A stretch of DNA of 64,000 nt, from the NCBI RefSeq assembly GCF_006716645.1, contig NZ_VFPL01000001.1, forward strand, positions 992,001 to 1,056,000, read 5' to 3'. The notes beneath the pieces are model-generated. The model had not been told where the DNA came from, searched no databases, and saw only the letters and a list, made by a program, of their open reading frames with translations. Below, piece after piece: positions 8,830 through 17,778 of this stretch. Both the position numbers and the translations under genes were made by a program. Numbering within the stretch: position 1 is the stretch's first letter; each line of letters opens with the position of its first letter. This DNA is from Arcticibacter tournemirensis. GTDB taxonomy: Bacteria; Bacteroidota; Bacteroidia; Sphingobacteriales; Sphingobacteriaceae.

Positions 8830-10959
8830 ATGCAGCTTGAGAAATTTAATTATGACAACAAGATTGTCAGAAACTTCGGTATCGCTACGATAATTTGGGG
8901 CATCGTCGGGATGACTGTAGGGCTTTTGATCGCCATGCAGTTATTTAAACCGGCACTAAACATGGGCTCCCAATACTCGACATTCGGGAGGATACGACCT
9001 TTGCACACCAACGCGGTAATATTTGCTTTTGTTGGTAATGGTATTTTTATGGGGGTATACTACTCTCTCCAGCGTTTGTTGAAAGCCCGTATGTTCAGCG
9101 ACATCCTGAGCAAAATTCATTTCTGGGGGTGGCAGCTTATTATCGTGGCTGCAGCAATTACTCTTCCTTTAGGATTGACTACCTCTCACGAGTATGCAGA
9201 GCTGGAATGGCCCATTGATATAGCTATTACACTCATTTGGGTGGTGTTCGGCATTAATATGTTTGGTACTATCATCAAAAGACGCGAACGTCATATGTAC
9301 GTGGCTATTTGGTTTTATATAGCCACATTTGTGACAGTAGCGGTGCTTCATATTGTCAACTCGTTCCAATTGCCTATTTCGTCGTTCAAAAGTTACTATC
9401 TGTATGCAGGTGTGCAGGACGCACTTGTGCAATGGTGGTATGGGCATAATGCAGTTGCATTCTTTTTAACAACTCCGTATCTGGGAATGATGTATTACTT
9501 CCTTCCGAAGATGGCCAATCGTCCGGTATATTCTTATAAGTTAAGTATCCTTCACTTTTGGTCGCTGATATTTATATATATATGGGCAGGCCCGCATCAC
9601 CTGTTGTATTCCTCTCTGCCTTCATGGGCACAGTCGCTTGGAGTGGTCTTTTCTATCATGCTTATCGCTCCGAGCTGGGGAGGTATGATTAACGGACTGC
9701 TTACATTGCGTGGAGCATGGGATAAAGTGCGTGAGGACGCCAAGCTGAAGTTCATGGTTGTGGGCTTAACAGCTTACGGTATGGCGACTTTCGAAGGTCC
9801 GATGCTTTCCTTGAAACAAATTAACGGGATCGCTCACTTTACAGACTGGATTGTTTCGCATGTTCACGTTGGCGCGCTTGGATGGAATGGCTTCCTTACG
9901 TTCGCTATTTTATACTGGCTGATACCTCGCATTTATCAAACTTCATTACATTCTAAAAAAGCCGCCAATTTCCATTTCTGGATAGGCACTCTCGGTATCT
10001 TGTTCTATGCAATACCAATGTACTGGTCGGGCTTCACCCAGGGATTGATGTGGAAGGAATTCACGCCAGAAGGGATGCTTAAATACCCGAACTTCCTGGA
10101 AACGACACTTAATATTATTCCAATGCATGTGTTCCGTGCCATAGGCGGTGCAATGTACCTCACGGGAGTGATTGTGATGACATGGAATCTCTGGAAGACG
10201 ATGGCCCAGGGTAAACTGCTTGGCAACGAAGCTGCAGAAGCCATGCCTCTTACTCCGGCTTTTGTTCCTCACGCTTCGGAAAAGGCATGGCACCGTGTGC
10301 TTGAGCGTCGCCCGATGCAGTTTCTTGTTCTCTCGTTAATTGTTATCCTGATAGGAGGACTGATAGAGATGGTGCCAACCTTTATGGTGTCGTCCAATAT
10401 TCCTACTATCTCAAGTGTAAAACCCTATACTCCCCTTGAGCTCCAGGGGCGGGATCTTTATATCAGAGAGGGCTGTGTAAATTGCCACTCTCAGATGGTG
10501 CGGCCATTCAGGTCGGAGACCGAGCGTTACGGCGACTACAGCAAAGCAGGTGAATTTGTATACGATCATCCATTCTTATGGGGCTCGAAGCGTACTGGTC
10601 CGGATTTGCACAGGGTTGGCGGAAAGTACTCGGATGCATGGCACTTCAATCATATGTTTGATCCTACAACCATGTCTCCGGGCAGTATCATGCCTCCTTA
10701 CCCCTGGTTGATCGAACAACAGCTTGATACTACGACTACTTCTTCAAAGATTTCAGCGATGCGAAAGCTAGGAGTTCCATACGAAGCCGACTATGAATAT
10801 GTAGCTAACCGTGATTTAAGTAAACAGGCTGAAACTATAGCAGCTGCTTTATCTAAAGACAATATTAAGGTTAAGAGCGATAGAGAGATTGTGGCAATTA
10901 TCGCATACCTGCAGCGTCTGGGAACAGATATTAAGGCAAATAAAACTGCCAGCAAATAA
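8830..10959 (+). CDS. ccoNO: cbb3-type cytochrome c oxidase, fused subunits I and II (CcoN-CcoO)
   Basis: The catalytic unit of the high-affinity terminal oxidase in the inner membrane. Residues 1 to about 480 are CcoN with a dozen helices. Visible haem/CuB elements are RPLHTNAVIFAF, WWYGHNAVAFF, WAGPHHLLY and SHVHVGALGWNG. After a linker and an anchor helix (about 496-518) comes CcoO, with the c-type haem motif CVNCH (Cys549, Cys552, His553) and a likely axial methionine in SIMPPYPWL. These subunits are separate genes in proteobacteria; the fusion is known in Bacteroidota. CcoQ and CcoP follow directly. Confidence 0.96.
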   Translation: MQLEKFNYDNKIVRNFGIATIIWGIVGMTVGLLIAMQLFKPALNMGSQYSTFGRIRPLHTNAVIFAFVGNGIFMGVYYSLQRLLKARMFSDILSKIHFWGWQLIIVAAAITLPLGLTTSHEYAELEWPIDIAITLIWVVFGINMFGTIIKRRERHMYVAIWFYIATFVTVAVLHIVNSFQLPISSFKSYYLYAGVQDALVQWWYGHNAVAFFLTTPYLGMMYYFLPKMANRPVYSYKLSILHFWSLIFIYIWAGPHHLLYSSLPSWAQSLGVVFSIMLIAPSWGGMINGLLTLRGAWDKVREDAKLKFMVVGLTAYGMATFEGPMLSLKQINGIAHFTDWIVSHVHVGALGWNGFLTFAILYWLIPRIYQTSLHSKKAANFHFWIGTLGILFYAIPMYWSGFTQGLMWKEFTPEGMLKYPNFLETTLNIIPMHVFRAIGGAMYLTGVIVMTWNLWKTMAQGKLLGNEAAEAMPLTPAFVPHASEKAWHRVLERRPMQFLVLSLIVILIGGLIEMVPTFMVSSNIPTISSVKPYTPLELQGRDLYIREGCVNCHSQMVRPFRSETERYGDYSKAGEFVYDHPFLWGSKRTGPDLHRVGGKYSDAWHFNHMFDPTTMSPGSIMPPYPWLIEQQLDTTTTSSKISAMRKLGVPYEADYEYVANRDLSKQAETIAAALSKDNIKVKSDREIVAIIAYLQRLGTDIKANKTASK

Positions 10960-11009
10960 GGCTGCCAAAAGAGTTAATGAAGAATAGATAATTAATTATT
11001 ATAAAAGAT

Positions 11010-11177
11010 ATGTTTAAGCAATTTATAGACAAAGTAGCAGGCAGTGAGATTTACCTGGTATCATCACTGGGTATATTTCTGATATTTTTCATTCTTGTTG
11101 CTGTAATGCTGTTTTTAATGAATAAGGATCATATAAAGCACATGAGTGAGCTACCTTTAAATAAAGACAAAAACTAA
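11010..11177 (+). CDS. ccoQ: cbb3 oxidase subunit CcoQ (FixQ-like)
   Basis: 55 residues: MFKQFIDKVAGSEIY, one transmembrane helix (about 16-36), then a charged tail ending LNKDKN. Size, single helix and position between ccoNO and ccoP match CcoQ, which stabilises the oxidase complex. The sequence itself is little conserved across the family, so context carries much of the call. Confidence 0.78.
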   Translation: MFKQFIDKVAGSEIYLVSSLGIFLIFFILVAVMLFLMNKDHIKHMSELPLNKDKN

Positions 11178-11181
11178 TTAT

Positions 11182-12066
11182 ATGAAAAGACTATCATACC
11201 TGTTGTTTTTACTTCTTCCTGGTGCCAGCGTATTTGCACAGGAGCAAGCTCCCGCAACTACTTCAGCATCATCTGGGAATATTATGATGGACATAGTCAT
11301 TGTTGTCTTTATTATAGCTGCTCTTGTACTGTTGGGCGTGTCCGTCGTATTACTAAATACTTTCAAGACGCTTTCAAAGGAATTGCTGAATCCTACAAGG
11401 ATTGAGGTTAAAGAGCCCGAGAGAAGGATGGAGTATGCCGAATGGGCTGCATTGAAAGCCGGTAAACCTGGTATCTGGTCGAAACTGCTTGGTCTTAAGC
11501 CGATTGAAGAAGAAAAGGATATCATGCTTGAGCATGAATTTGATGGCATCGCCGAATTGGATAACCCTACTCCTGCGTGGTTTATGTGGCTGTTCTATGC
11601 TTCGATTTTCTTCGCTGGCGCATACCTGTTAAACTATCATGTATTTAACTGGGGTAAGTTGCAGGACGAAGAATATGTTGCGGAGATGGAAGCTGCAAAA
11701 GTTGCCAAAGAAACTTATCTCGCAAAGGCAGCTAACCTGATTGATGAGAATTCGGTAAAAGAGAATCTTGACGGAAGTGTTGTATCGGCAGGAAAGGCGA
11801 TTTTTAATACGAACTGTGTAGCTTGTCACGGTGATAAGGGCCAGGGTATAGTTGGGCCTAACCTGACAGATGACTTCTGGATCCATGGCGGCAAGATCAA
11901 TAATGTTTTTAAGACGATAAAATACGGGGTTCCGGAGAAGGGAATGATCTCCTGGGAGAAAACATTGACGCCGAAACAGATATCGGAGGTCTCTAACTAT
12001 ATTATTTCTTTGAAAGGTACTAATCCTCCGGGGGCGAAAGAGCCTCAGGGCCAAAAGGAGTCATAG
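11182..12066 (+). CDS. ccoP: cbb3 oxidase subunit III CcoP, one-haem form
   Basis: Passes electrons to the catalytic subunit from the periplasmic side. A signal-like N-terminus (to about residue 20, VFAQ) precedes two membrane helices (about 35-57 and 130-150). The sequence TPAWFMWLFYASI is typical of CcoP. The periplasmic cytochrome domain has CVACH (Cys212, Cys215, His216) and a methionine in KGMISW. Proteobacterial CcoP has two CxxCH motifs; only one is present here. The gene starts 4 bases after ccoQ and is followed by a long palindrome before ccoG. Confidence 0.93.
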   Translation: MKRLSYLLFLLLPGASVFAQEQAPATTSASSGNIMMDIVIVVFIIAALVLLGVSVVLLNTFKTLSKELLNPTRIEVKEPERRMEYAEWAALKAGKPGIWSKLLGLKPIEEEKDIMLEHEFDGIAELDNPTPAWFMWLFYASIFFAGAYLLNYHVFNWGKLQDEEYVAEMEAAKVAKETYLAKAANLIDENSVKENLDGSVVSAGKAIFNTNCVACHGDKGQGIVGPNLTDDFWIHGGKINNVFKTIKYGVPEKGMISWEKTLTPKQISEVSNYIISLKGTNPPGAKEPQGQKES

Positions 12067-12068
12067 TA

Positions 12069-12125
12069 GTTTTAAGTAATAGGTTGTAAGTTATAAGTAT
12101 TGCCTTACAACGTATTACTTAAAAC
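12069..12125. repeat. heptad-periodic palindrome between ccoP and ccoG
   Basis: Arms 12069-12090 and 12104-12125 pair over 22 positions with a single mismatch around a 13-base loop. Within the left arm TAAGT/TAGGT recurs every 7 bases. It begins two bases after the ccoP stop and can form a stable mRNA hairpin that separates the structural from the assembly genes. It belongs to a family of five such elements in this window. Confidence 0.85.
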
Positions 12126-12149
12126 TTATTACCTCAAAATACACTACAA

Positions 12150-13565
12150 ATGGGAGAAGTTACAACATCGTTTAGGGATCACATTACTACCGTTACGGAA
12201 GATGGGAAAAAGCGTAAGTGGATCTATCCGAAGCTGATTAAGGGAAAATTATACAGATACAGGAATTATTTTGGGTGGGCTCTTCTTGCACTGCTCTTTT
12301 CCGGGCCTTTCATTAAGGTAAACGGAGAGCAGCTTATCTTATTTAACATAATCGAACGCAAGTTTGCGTTCTTTGGAGTGATTTTCTCCCCGCACGACTT
12401 TTATTTGTTTGTGCTCGGAATGCTCATCTTCGTAGTCTTCATTGTGTTATTCACTGTTGTATTCGGCCGGGTTTGGTGCGGATGGGCATGTCCACAGACG
12501 ATCTTCATGGAAATAGTATTCAGGAGGATTGAGAGATGGATAGAAGGAAACGCGCAACAGCAAAAGAAGCTCGATGAATCGCCGCTTTCATTAGAGAAAT
12601 TGGGTAAAAAGACTCTTAAACATTCAATATTTATTTTTATCTCCTTTTTAATTTCCAATATATTCCTAGCTTACATAATAGGTTCGGATTCACTTATTAC
12701 AATTATAAGTGAGCCGGTGAGTCAACATGTTGCCGGATTTATATCCATCTGCCTGTTTACTGCAGTGTTTTACCTTGTATTTGCAAGAATGAGGGAACTG
12801 GTGTGCATTGTTGCATGTCCCTACGGTCGTTTGCAGGGAGTTCTGCTCGATAATCATTCAATGATAGTTGCTTATGATTATAAACGAGGAGAGCCAAGAG
12901 GAAAAAGGAAACGGAATAGTCCTCTTTTTGATCCTGCATCGCAGGTCGCTACCGGAGATTGTGTCGATTGCGATTTATGTGTTCAGGTTTGTCCAACCGG
13001 GATAGATATCCGCAACGGAACGCAACTCGAGTGTATAAACTGTACTCTTTGCATAGACGCGTGCGACATGGTGATGAAGAAGATCAACAGGCCCCAGCGT
13101 CTTATTGGATTTATGTCTGAGGATCAAATCACCAGTCGTAATACGTTCAAGCCAGGTAAAAGATTGTACTCTTATGCCGCTGTATTACTGGTGATGATAT
13201 CGGTGCTCGCTGTGTTGCTAGTGAGGCGTACGGATATTGAGACGACAGTTCTGCGTGCCGGAGGTACTATCTACCAGCTTAGAGATGATGGCACTGTAAG
13301 CAACCTGTACAATGCTGAATTCGTAAATAATACAAATCAACCTATAGCGTTTCAGATAAAGCCTGCCGAAGACGGAACCAGAATTCAGTTTATACGGCAG
13401 GAGAATAGGGTAGAGAAGGGAGCCAGCACTAAGATGACATTCTTTGTTATTCGTCCTCAAAAAGCAATAAAAGCATATAAATCTGATATTGAATTGGATG
13501 TAATATCAGAAGGCGTGCTGCTTGATAAAATTGAGACTACCTTTATTGCACCTCCTAATTTTTAA
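12150..13565 (+). CDS. ccoG: cbb3 oxidase accessory protein CcoG (FixG/RdxA)
   Basis: A 471-residue membrane ferredoxin-like protein involved in copper handling during cbb3 assembly. It has an N-terminal helix (about 40-58) and further helices, with VWCGWACPQT after the second. Two [4Fe-4S] motifs follow, CVDCDLCVQVCP (about 271-282) and CINCTLCIDACD. The C-terminal part is an immunoglobulin-like periplasmic domain typical of FixG. It lies between ccoP and ccoH. Confidence 0.95.
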   Translation: MGEVTTSFRDHITTVTEDGKKRKWIYPKLIKGKLYRYRNYFGWALLALLFSGPFIKVNGEQLILFNIIERKFAFFGVIFSPHDFYLFVLGMLIFVVFIVLFTVVFGRVWCGWACPQTIFMEIVFRRIERWIEGNAQQQKKLDESPLSLEKLGKKTLKHSIFIFISFLISNIFLAYIIGSDSLITIISEPVSQHVAGFISICLFTAVFYLVFARMRELVCIVACPYGRLQGVLLDNHSMIVAYDYKRGEPRGKRKRNSPLFDPASQVATGDCVDCDLCVQVCPTGIDIRNGTQLECINCTLCIDACDMVMKKINRPQRLIGFMSEDQITSRNTFKPGKRLYSYAAVLLVMISVLAVLLVRRTDIETTVLRAGGTIYQLRDDGTVSNLYNAEFVNNTNQPIAFQIKPAEDGTRIQFIRQENRVEKGASTKMTFFVIRPQKAIKAYKSDIELDVISEGVLLDKIETTFIAPPNF

Positions 13566-13568
13566 AAT

Positions 13569-13994
13569 ATGAACTGGGGAACCAAGCTGGTCATTGCCAT
13601 GGCGTTGTTTATGGCCTTTATTATAGCACTAAGTACGAAGATGATTCTTAGCGACAAGGATGACCTTGTGGATAAAGATTACTATGAAAAGGGGCTGAAC
13701 TACGATCTTGACTATCAGCGCAAGCAAAATATGGAAAACGATAAGGCTGAACCTAGAATAGAGCTTGAGCCTAAAAGCATGAAGGTAGTTTTTGTTCAGC
13801 CGGCCACAGGGACTGTTACATTTGCACACTCCAAAGACCGGAGACTGGATAGAAAATTTACCATCAATACCGGAAACTCCTCCGAAGCCGTTATTTCGCT
13901 GATTGATATAGAACACGGTTCGTGGCATCTGACTTTCGAATGGAAAAGCGGAGATAAGATGTATATGTTCAAAAAAGAAGTATTTATACAATGA
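13569..13994 (+). CDS. ccoH: FixH/CcoH family protein
   Basis: 141 residues with an N-terminal helix (about 7-24) and a periplasmic beta-rich domain. The stretch DKDDLVDKDYYEKGLNYD matches the FixH signature in which KxYYxxGLxY follows the helix. CcoH stabilises the assembling cbb3 complex. It starts 3 bases after ccoG, and its stop overlaps the next start as ATGA. Confidence 0.9.
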   Translation: MNWGTKLVIAMALFMAFIIALSTKMILSDKDDLVDKDYYEKGLNYDLDYQRKQNMENDKAEPRIELEPKSMKVVFVQPATGTVTFAHSKDRRLDRKFTINTGNSSEAVISLIDIEHGSWHLTFEWKSGDKMYMFKKEVFIQ

Positions 13995-14674
13995 GTATCT
14001 GGGCATTAGCTTTTTTTACGGGGTTGTTTGGCAGTGTGCATTGCCTGGGAATGTGCGGCCCCCTGGCTTTTGCCGTTCCGTCTTTCCACTCAAACCGTGG
14101 TTTAATCCTGTTTGATAAGCTGATGTATCAATTTGGAAGGATTATATCCTATTCCGCGCTGGGAATTCTTGCTGGTTTTATTGGAAGGCAGCTTTGGCTT
14201 TCAGGACTGCAGCAGTCCCTGAGCATCGTCTGCGGGGTGCTTGTTATCATCGCCGCAGTTCAGCGTCTTTTTAAATATACCATTGCCTCTAACGCAGGAT
14301 CAGTTTTTCTAAAGCCCTTTAACAGACTTTTTGGATACTTGCTGAGGAATAAAGCAAATCATCTTTTTATTGGAATGCTGAACGGCTTATTACCCTGCGG
14401 ATTTGTTTACCTCGCTTTGGCCGGTGCCGTTAATACCGGTGATGTCAAAGACTCTACCGCTTATATGTTTTTATTCGGACTTGGAACCTTGCCTTTGATG
14501 CTTATCGCTGCTTTCAGTATGGGTATTGCTGCGCCATCTTTCAGACGCAGAGTAAACAGATTTATACCCTACCTGATGATTGTCCTGGGCTGCTGGTTTG
14601 TGTTAAAAGGCCTCACATTAAACATTCCCTATTTAAGCCCATCCAAGCAAATAGAGAGCGGAGTTTGTAAATAA
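13991..14674 (+). CDS. TauE/SafE or DsbD_2-like membrane protein of the cco operon
   Basis: 227 residues with about six helices. The first helix carries GSVHCLGMCGPLAF, and a later one LNGLLPCGFVYLAL, giving paired Cys/Met positions inside the membrane. This arrangement belongs to the UreH/DsbD_2 group, usually labelled sulfite exporter TauE/SafE by automatic annotation. Its translational coupling to ccoH (4-base overlap) argues for a role in cbb3 biogenesis, most simply copper import or thiol transport. That role is inference. It converges on hemN 8 bases later. Confidence 0.85.
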   Translation: MSIWALAFFTGLFGSVHCLGMCGPLAFAVPSFHSNRGLILFDKLMYQFGRIISYSALGILAGFIGRQLWLSGLQQSLSIVCGVLVIIAAVQRLFKYTIASNAGSVFLKPFNRLFGYLLRNKANHLFIGMLNGLLPCGFVYLALAGAVNTGDVKDSTAYMFLFGLGTLPLMLIAAFSMGIAAPSFRRRVNRFIPYLMIVLGCWFVLKGLTLNIPYLSPSKQIESGVCK

Positions 14675-14682
14675 CTTTTATA

Positions 14683-16050
14683 TTATTCAGCCATGCTGAA
14701 CATGGTTGTTTTCGGCTGGTTAGCCCAAAGCCTGGCGTCTAAGGCCATGCAAATATTCCTAAGGAATCGTTTACCGGCATTTGTTACCTTTAGGTGTTTG
14801 TCGCCAAGTTCAATCAGCCCGTCTTCAGCCACCGGGATCAATCGCTCTATTCCTGCAGAAAGTGAACTGCATACCATGGAAGAATCTTCCCAACTGGTTT
14901 CGCCTTTGCACATAATATTAAGTATGTGCTTTCTGATGATAAGATCCTCATCCGTGAGGAAGTGACCTTTAAACAGAGGGAATTTTTCCTGATGGATGAG
15001 CGCCTGATAATCTTCTACCTTTTTTACATTTTGACCAAAGGCTAACCACGTGTCACTGATGGAAGAAACACCAAGTCCGATCATTAATTGGGTGTACTGA
15101 TGAGTATAGCCCATAAAGTTACGATGAAGCCGACCATTTATTTCTGCCTGATAAAGACTGTCGCTTTTAAGCGAAAAGTGGTCCATTCCGATCTCCTCGT
15201 ATCCAGCGGCCGTCAGCATTTTTCTTCCGAGCTCGTAGAGCTGTCTTTTAAGCTCCAAAGAAGGAAGGTCTTTTTCTGTATACCTGCGCTGCCCTGGTTT
15301 AATCCATGGCACATGAGCATAACTGTAAAAGGCAATTCTATCGGGTCGGAGGGTTAAAGTTTGTTCAATAGTGCTTTCAATTCCTTCGAGTGTCTGGACG
15401 GGCAAGCCGTAAATCAGGTCGTAATTTATGGAAGAATACCCTATTGCCCTTGCAAGCTCAGTCACCTCCTTTACCTGCGTATACGACTGTATCCTGTTAA
15501 TAATTAATTGAACGCGGGGATCGAAATCCTGAATACCCAGGCTTAATCTCCGGAATCCCAGATCGAACAGCGTTTGCAAATGCGCCTCAGTTGTATTAGC
15601 AGGATGGGCTTCAAAGCTAAATTCGGCATCCTTATGAACGACAGAATTTTTAAGAAGTCCTTCAATGAGGTTCTGAAGATTTTCCGGGCTAAAAAAAGTG
15701 GGGGTGCCACCTCCAAGATGAATCTCTCTTATAACAGGTTTCGCGCTGAACAGGCCATTATAGAGTTCCCATTCCTTTAGTACCGCCTTGATATAGGGAT
15801 CTTCAACACTATGATTTCTTGTGATACGGGTATTGCAGCCACAATAGGTGCAAAGACTCTCACAGTATGGTAAATGGATATATAAGCTAATGCCGTCGGT
15901 AGCGTTACTCTGGTCAAATGAAATCTGAACAGATTCTTTCCAGCGCTCTATTTGCGGCGTCTCCTGATCCCAGTAAGGCACAGTTGGATAACTGGTGTAC
16001 CTTGGAGCGGGAACGTGATATTTGTCAATTAATTCTTTTGTAATCATCAT
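14683..16050 (-). CDS. hemN: oxygen-independent coproporphyrinogen III oxidase (HemN)
   Basis: A 455-residue radical-SAM enzyme that decarboxylates coproporphyrinogen III without oxygen, supplying haem under anoxia. The cluster motif CESLCTYCGC (about 67-76; Cys-x3-Cys-x2-Cys-x-Cys) follows PRYTSYPTVPYWD at the N-terminus. GGGTPTFF and an EAHP motif further on match SAM binding. The C-terminal HemN domain is present, so this is HemN and not the shorter HemW. It converges on the cco operon. No FNR-like palindrome was found in the 123 bases upstream. Confidence 0.95.
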   Translation of the reverse strand: MMITKELIDKYHVPAPRYTSYPTVPYWDQETPQIERWKESVQISFDQSNATDGISLYIHLPYCESLCTYCGCNTRITRNHSVEDPYIKAVLKEWELYNGLFSAKPVIREIHLGGGTPTFFSPENLQNLIEGLLKNSVVHKDAEFSFEAHPANTTEAHLQTLFDLGFRRLSLGIQDFDPRVQLIINRIQSYTQVKEVTELARAIGYSSINYDLIYGLPVQTLEGIESTIEQTLTLRPDRIAFYSYAHVPWIKPGQRRYTEKDLPSLELKRQLYELGRKMLTAAGYEEIGMDHFSLKSDSLYQAEINGRLHRNFMGYTHQYTQLMIGLGVSSISDTWLAFGQNVKKVEDYQALIHQEKFPLFKGHFLTDEDLIIRKHILNIMCKGETSWEDSSMVCSSLSAGIERLIPVAEDGLIELGDKHLKVTNAGKRFLRNICMALDARLWANQPKTTMFSMAE

Positions 16051-16173
16051 CCTGCGTCGATTCCATTGTCATTTGAACGATTATTCGCTGGTAAATGCGT
16101 TGCCGGCTCTAAAACCATAGTATGCATGGACAAATGTGCCGTCGAAAATATCCAACGAACGCCAGCGCTCGTG

Positions 16174-16641
16174 TTATTGTTTTCCCGTTTTAGCAGGTAT
16201 AATACTGTTGTTTGACATGCTGATATTTTCAGTTATATCAGTTATGTTTCTGCTTTCCTGCCAGCTATCGAGATTACGAACTGTGCTCGCTGCTATTTCA
16301 TATTGGTGTAATACAAACTCAGGACCGGTAACAGGTGCACCAGCCGGTATCGTCACCACAGCAATTTTGATATTTAACTTTGAAGCAGTTACATGATCGA
16401 TATTATCAGCATTCTTTGATCGGATAGTGATAAATCTGACTCCCAGGTCGGCTAACCGTATCATTACAGCTTCAGAAACATGGTCGTCTGCAGATATAAT
16501 TACAGCTTCTTTTCCAGCTGCATATTCAACAGTCTCCAGACCAATAGGATTGGAGATTAGTGTAATATCATGTTTCTTATGATTGGCTTTTGCCAGCGGT
16601 TCTTTTTCAAAAGACCTTATACTATAAGCTACGGCTCTCAT
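16174..16641 (-). CDS. stand-alone N-terminal domain of a D-2-hydroxyacid dehydrogenase
   Basis: 155 residues that follow the first domain of D-lactate dehydrogenase (LdhA): RAVAYSIRSFEKEPL, LETVEYAAGKEAVI, ADLGVRFITIRSKNADNIDH and LNIKIAVVTIPAGAP align with the usual start, alpha/beta strands and the RxxGxxNxD loop. Where the full enzyme continues into the NAD-binding Rossmann domain (about 330 residues in total), this protein has one more helix (GPEFVLHQYEIAAS) and then a polar tail. It therefore lacks the GxGxxG site and the catalytic Arg, Glu and His, and cannot be a complete dehydrogenase. The Arg usual in the RCAGFNN loop is replaced (RSKNADN). It sits between hemN and the two-component pair, all on the minus strand. 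It could be a remnant or a ligand-binding regulator. Confidence 0.7.
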   Translation of the reverse strand: MRAVAYSIRSFEKEPLAKANHKKHDITLISNPIGLETVEYAAGKEAVIISADDHVSEAVMIRLADLGVRFITIRSKNADNIDHVTASKLNIKIAVVTIPAGAPVTGPEFVLHQYEIAASTVRNLDSWQESRNITDITENISMSNNSIIPAKTGKQ

Positions 16642-16722
16642 TTTTAATAGATATTAGCTACAAAGTTAAAAATGAGAGTCCGGATCGCCGTTGAGGCTTA
16701 TCAGCGGAAAAAGTGATCTTAA

Positions 16723-17778
16723 TCAGTTTTTCATTGTTTGTAGTCTTTTTGCGTTAAGGATAACAATCTGACTGCCTTTCTTTTCGATTAATCCTTCGTC
16801 TTTAAAGTCGCTGAGCGTTCTGCTCACGGTTTCTGTTGCCATACCCGCCATAGCGGCGAGGTCGTCACGGGAGATTTTGAGTATACCTCCATCCGGATCA
16901 TTGCCGGCAAGCCGGATGAGGACCTGCGCCATTCGTTTCCTAACAGAATGATATGCCAGTTGCAAAAGCTGGTCTTCTTTTTCCTTGAGGTTGTTCGATA
17001 AAATCTTGATGAATTCTCTGCCCACCTCCGGATAGTTATTTATCAGCTGCTCAACAGTGTCTTTTGGCAGCATGCAAAGGGAAGTATCTTCAACCGCTTC
17101 TGCTGATTCATGATATGAATCGGTCATTAACAGGGCGTTCACTCCAAAGTATTCCTCGGGGCCATAGATAGCAGTGAGCAATTCTCTTCCGTCTTCACTT
17201 AATTTATAAGTCTTTACTCGTCCTCCTAAAATCAGATAGAGGCCGGCAGGCTGATCGCCTTCGTAATAAATAACCTGCTTCTTTTTAATATTCCTTATCT
17301 TCCGGTCTGATATGAGCTTTTGTAATTCGGCCATACCATCACCGTGACTTACCAGGTTATCGAGATTCTCAAGTGATTTGCTGTAAAACGCCTGCTGCTT
17401 ATCCCTCTTTTGCAGCCTGCTTTCGATCGCATTTAATAATTCGACATCATCAAATGGCTTAGTAAGGTAATCGTCAGCTCCCATTTCCATTCCCTTCCTC
17501 ATATCGATCCGTTCAGCTTTTGCAGTAAGAAAGATGAATGGGATAGTAGCTGTTTCAGGACTTTTATTAAGCAAATATAAAACACCATAACCATCCAGTT
17601 CAGGCATCATTATGTCGCATAATATCAGATCGGGATGATGTTTTATTGCAAGTTCCACTCCGCTTTTGCCGTTGTCGGCTGTAAGTACCTGGAAGTTTGC
17701 AAGTTCCAGGATCTCGGTGGTGCTTTCTCTGATATCGTCGTTATCCTCAATTATAAGAATAGTTGGTTTTTTCATCAT
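16723..17778 (-). CDS. response regulator fused to a CRP/FNR-type transcription factor (FixJ-FixK-like fusion)
   Basis: 351 residues in three parts. The receiver domain (about 5-125) has Asp12-Asn-Asp acidic residues, phospho-acceptor Asp55 in LILCDIMMPELDG, Thr85 and Lys in YLTKPF. A cyclic-nucleotide-binding-type beta barrel (about 150-265) follows. The C-terminal winged HTH (about 295-345) has SRDDLAAMAGMATETVSRTL, where Glu316, Ser319 and Arg320 match the E-x-x-S-R residues with which FNR reads TTGAT. There is no cysteine set for an FNR Fe-S cluster, so input should be phosphorylation. The start overlaps the end of the kinase gene by 32 bases. FNR-like boxes before ccoI and ccoN are the likely targets (inference). 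Confidence 0.93.
   Translation of the reverse strand: MMKKPTILIIEDNDDIRESTTEILELANFQVLTADNGKSGVELAIKHHPDLILCDIMMPELDGYGVLYLLNKSPETATIPFIFLTAKAERIDMRKGMEMGADDYLTKPFDDVELLNAIESRLQKRDKQQAFYSKSLENLDNLVSHGDGMAELQKLISDRKIRNIKKKQVIYYEGDQPAGLYLILGGRVKTYKLSEDGRELLTAIYGPEEYFGVNALLMTDSYHESAEAVEDTSLCMLPKDTVEQLINNYPEVGREFIKILSNNLKEKEDQLLQLAYHSVRKRMAQVLIRLAGNDPDGGILKISRDDLAAMAGMATETVSRTLSDFKDEGLIEKKGSQIVILNAKRLQTMKN

Noticed and set aside
10005-10293. overlapping minus-strand frames inside ccoNO
   Set aside because: They are antisense to a highly conserved oxidase subunit and show no domain.
16051-16173. FNR-like site before hemN
   Set aside because: I looked for TGAT-N4-ATCA on both strands; only imperfect half-sites occur.
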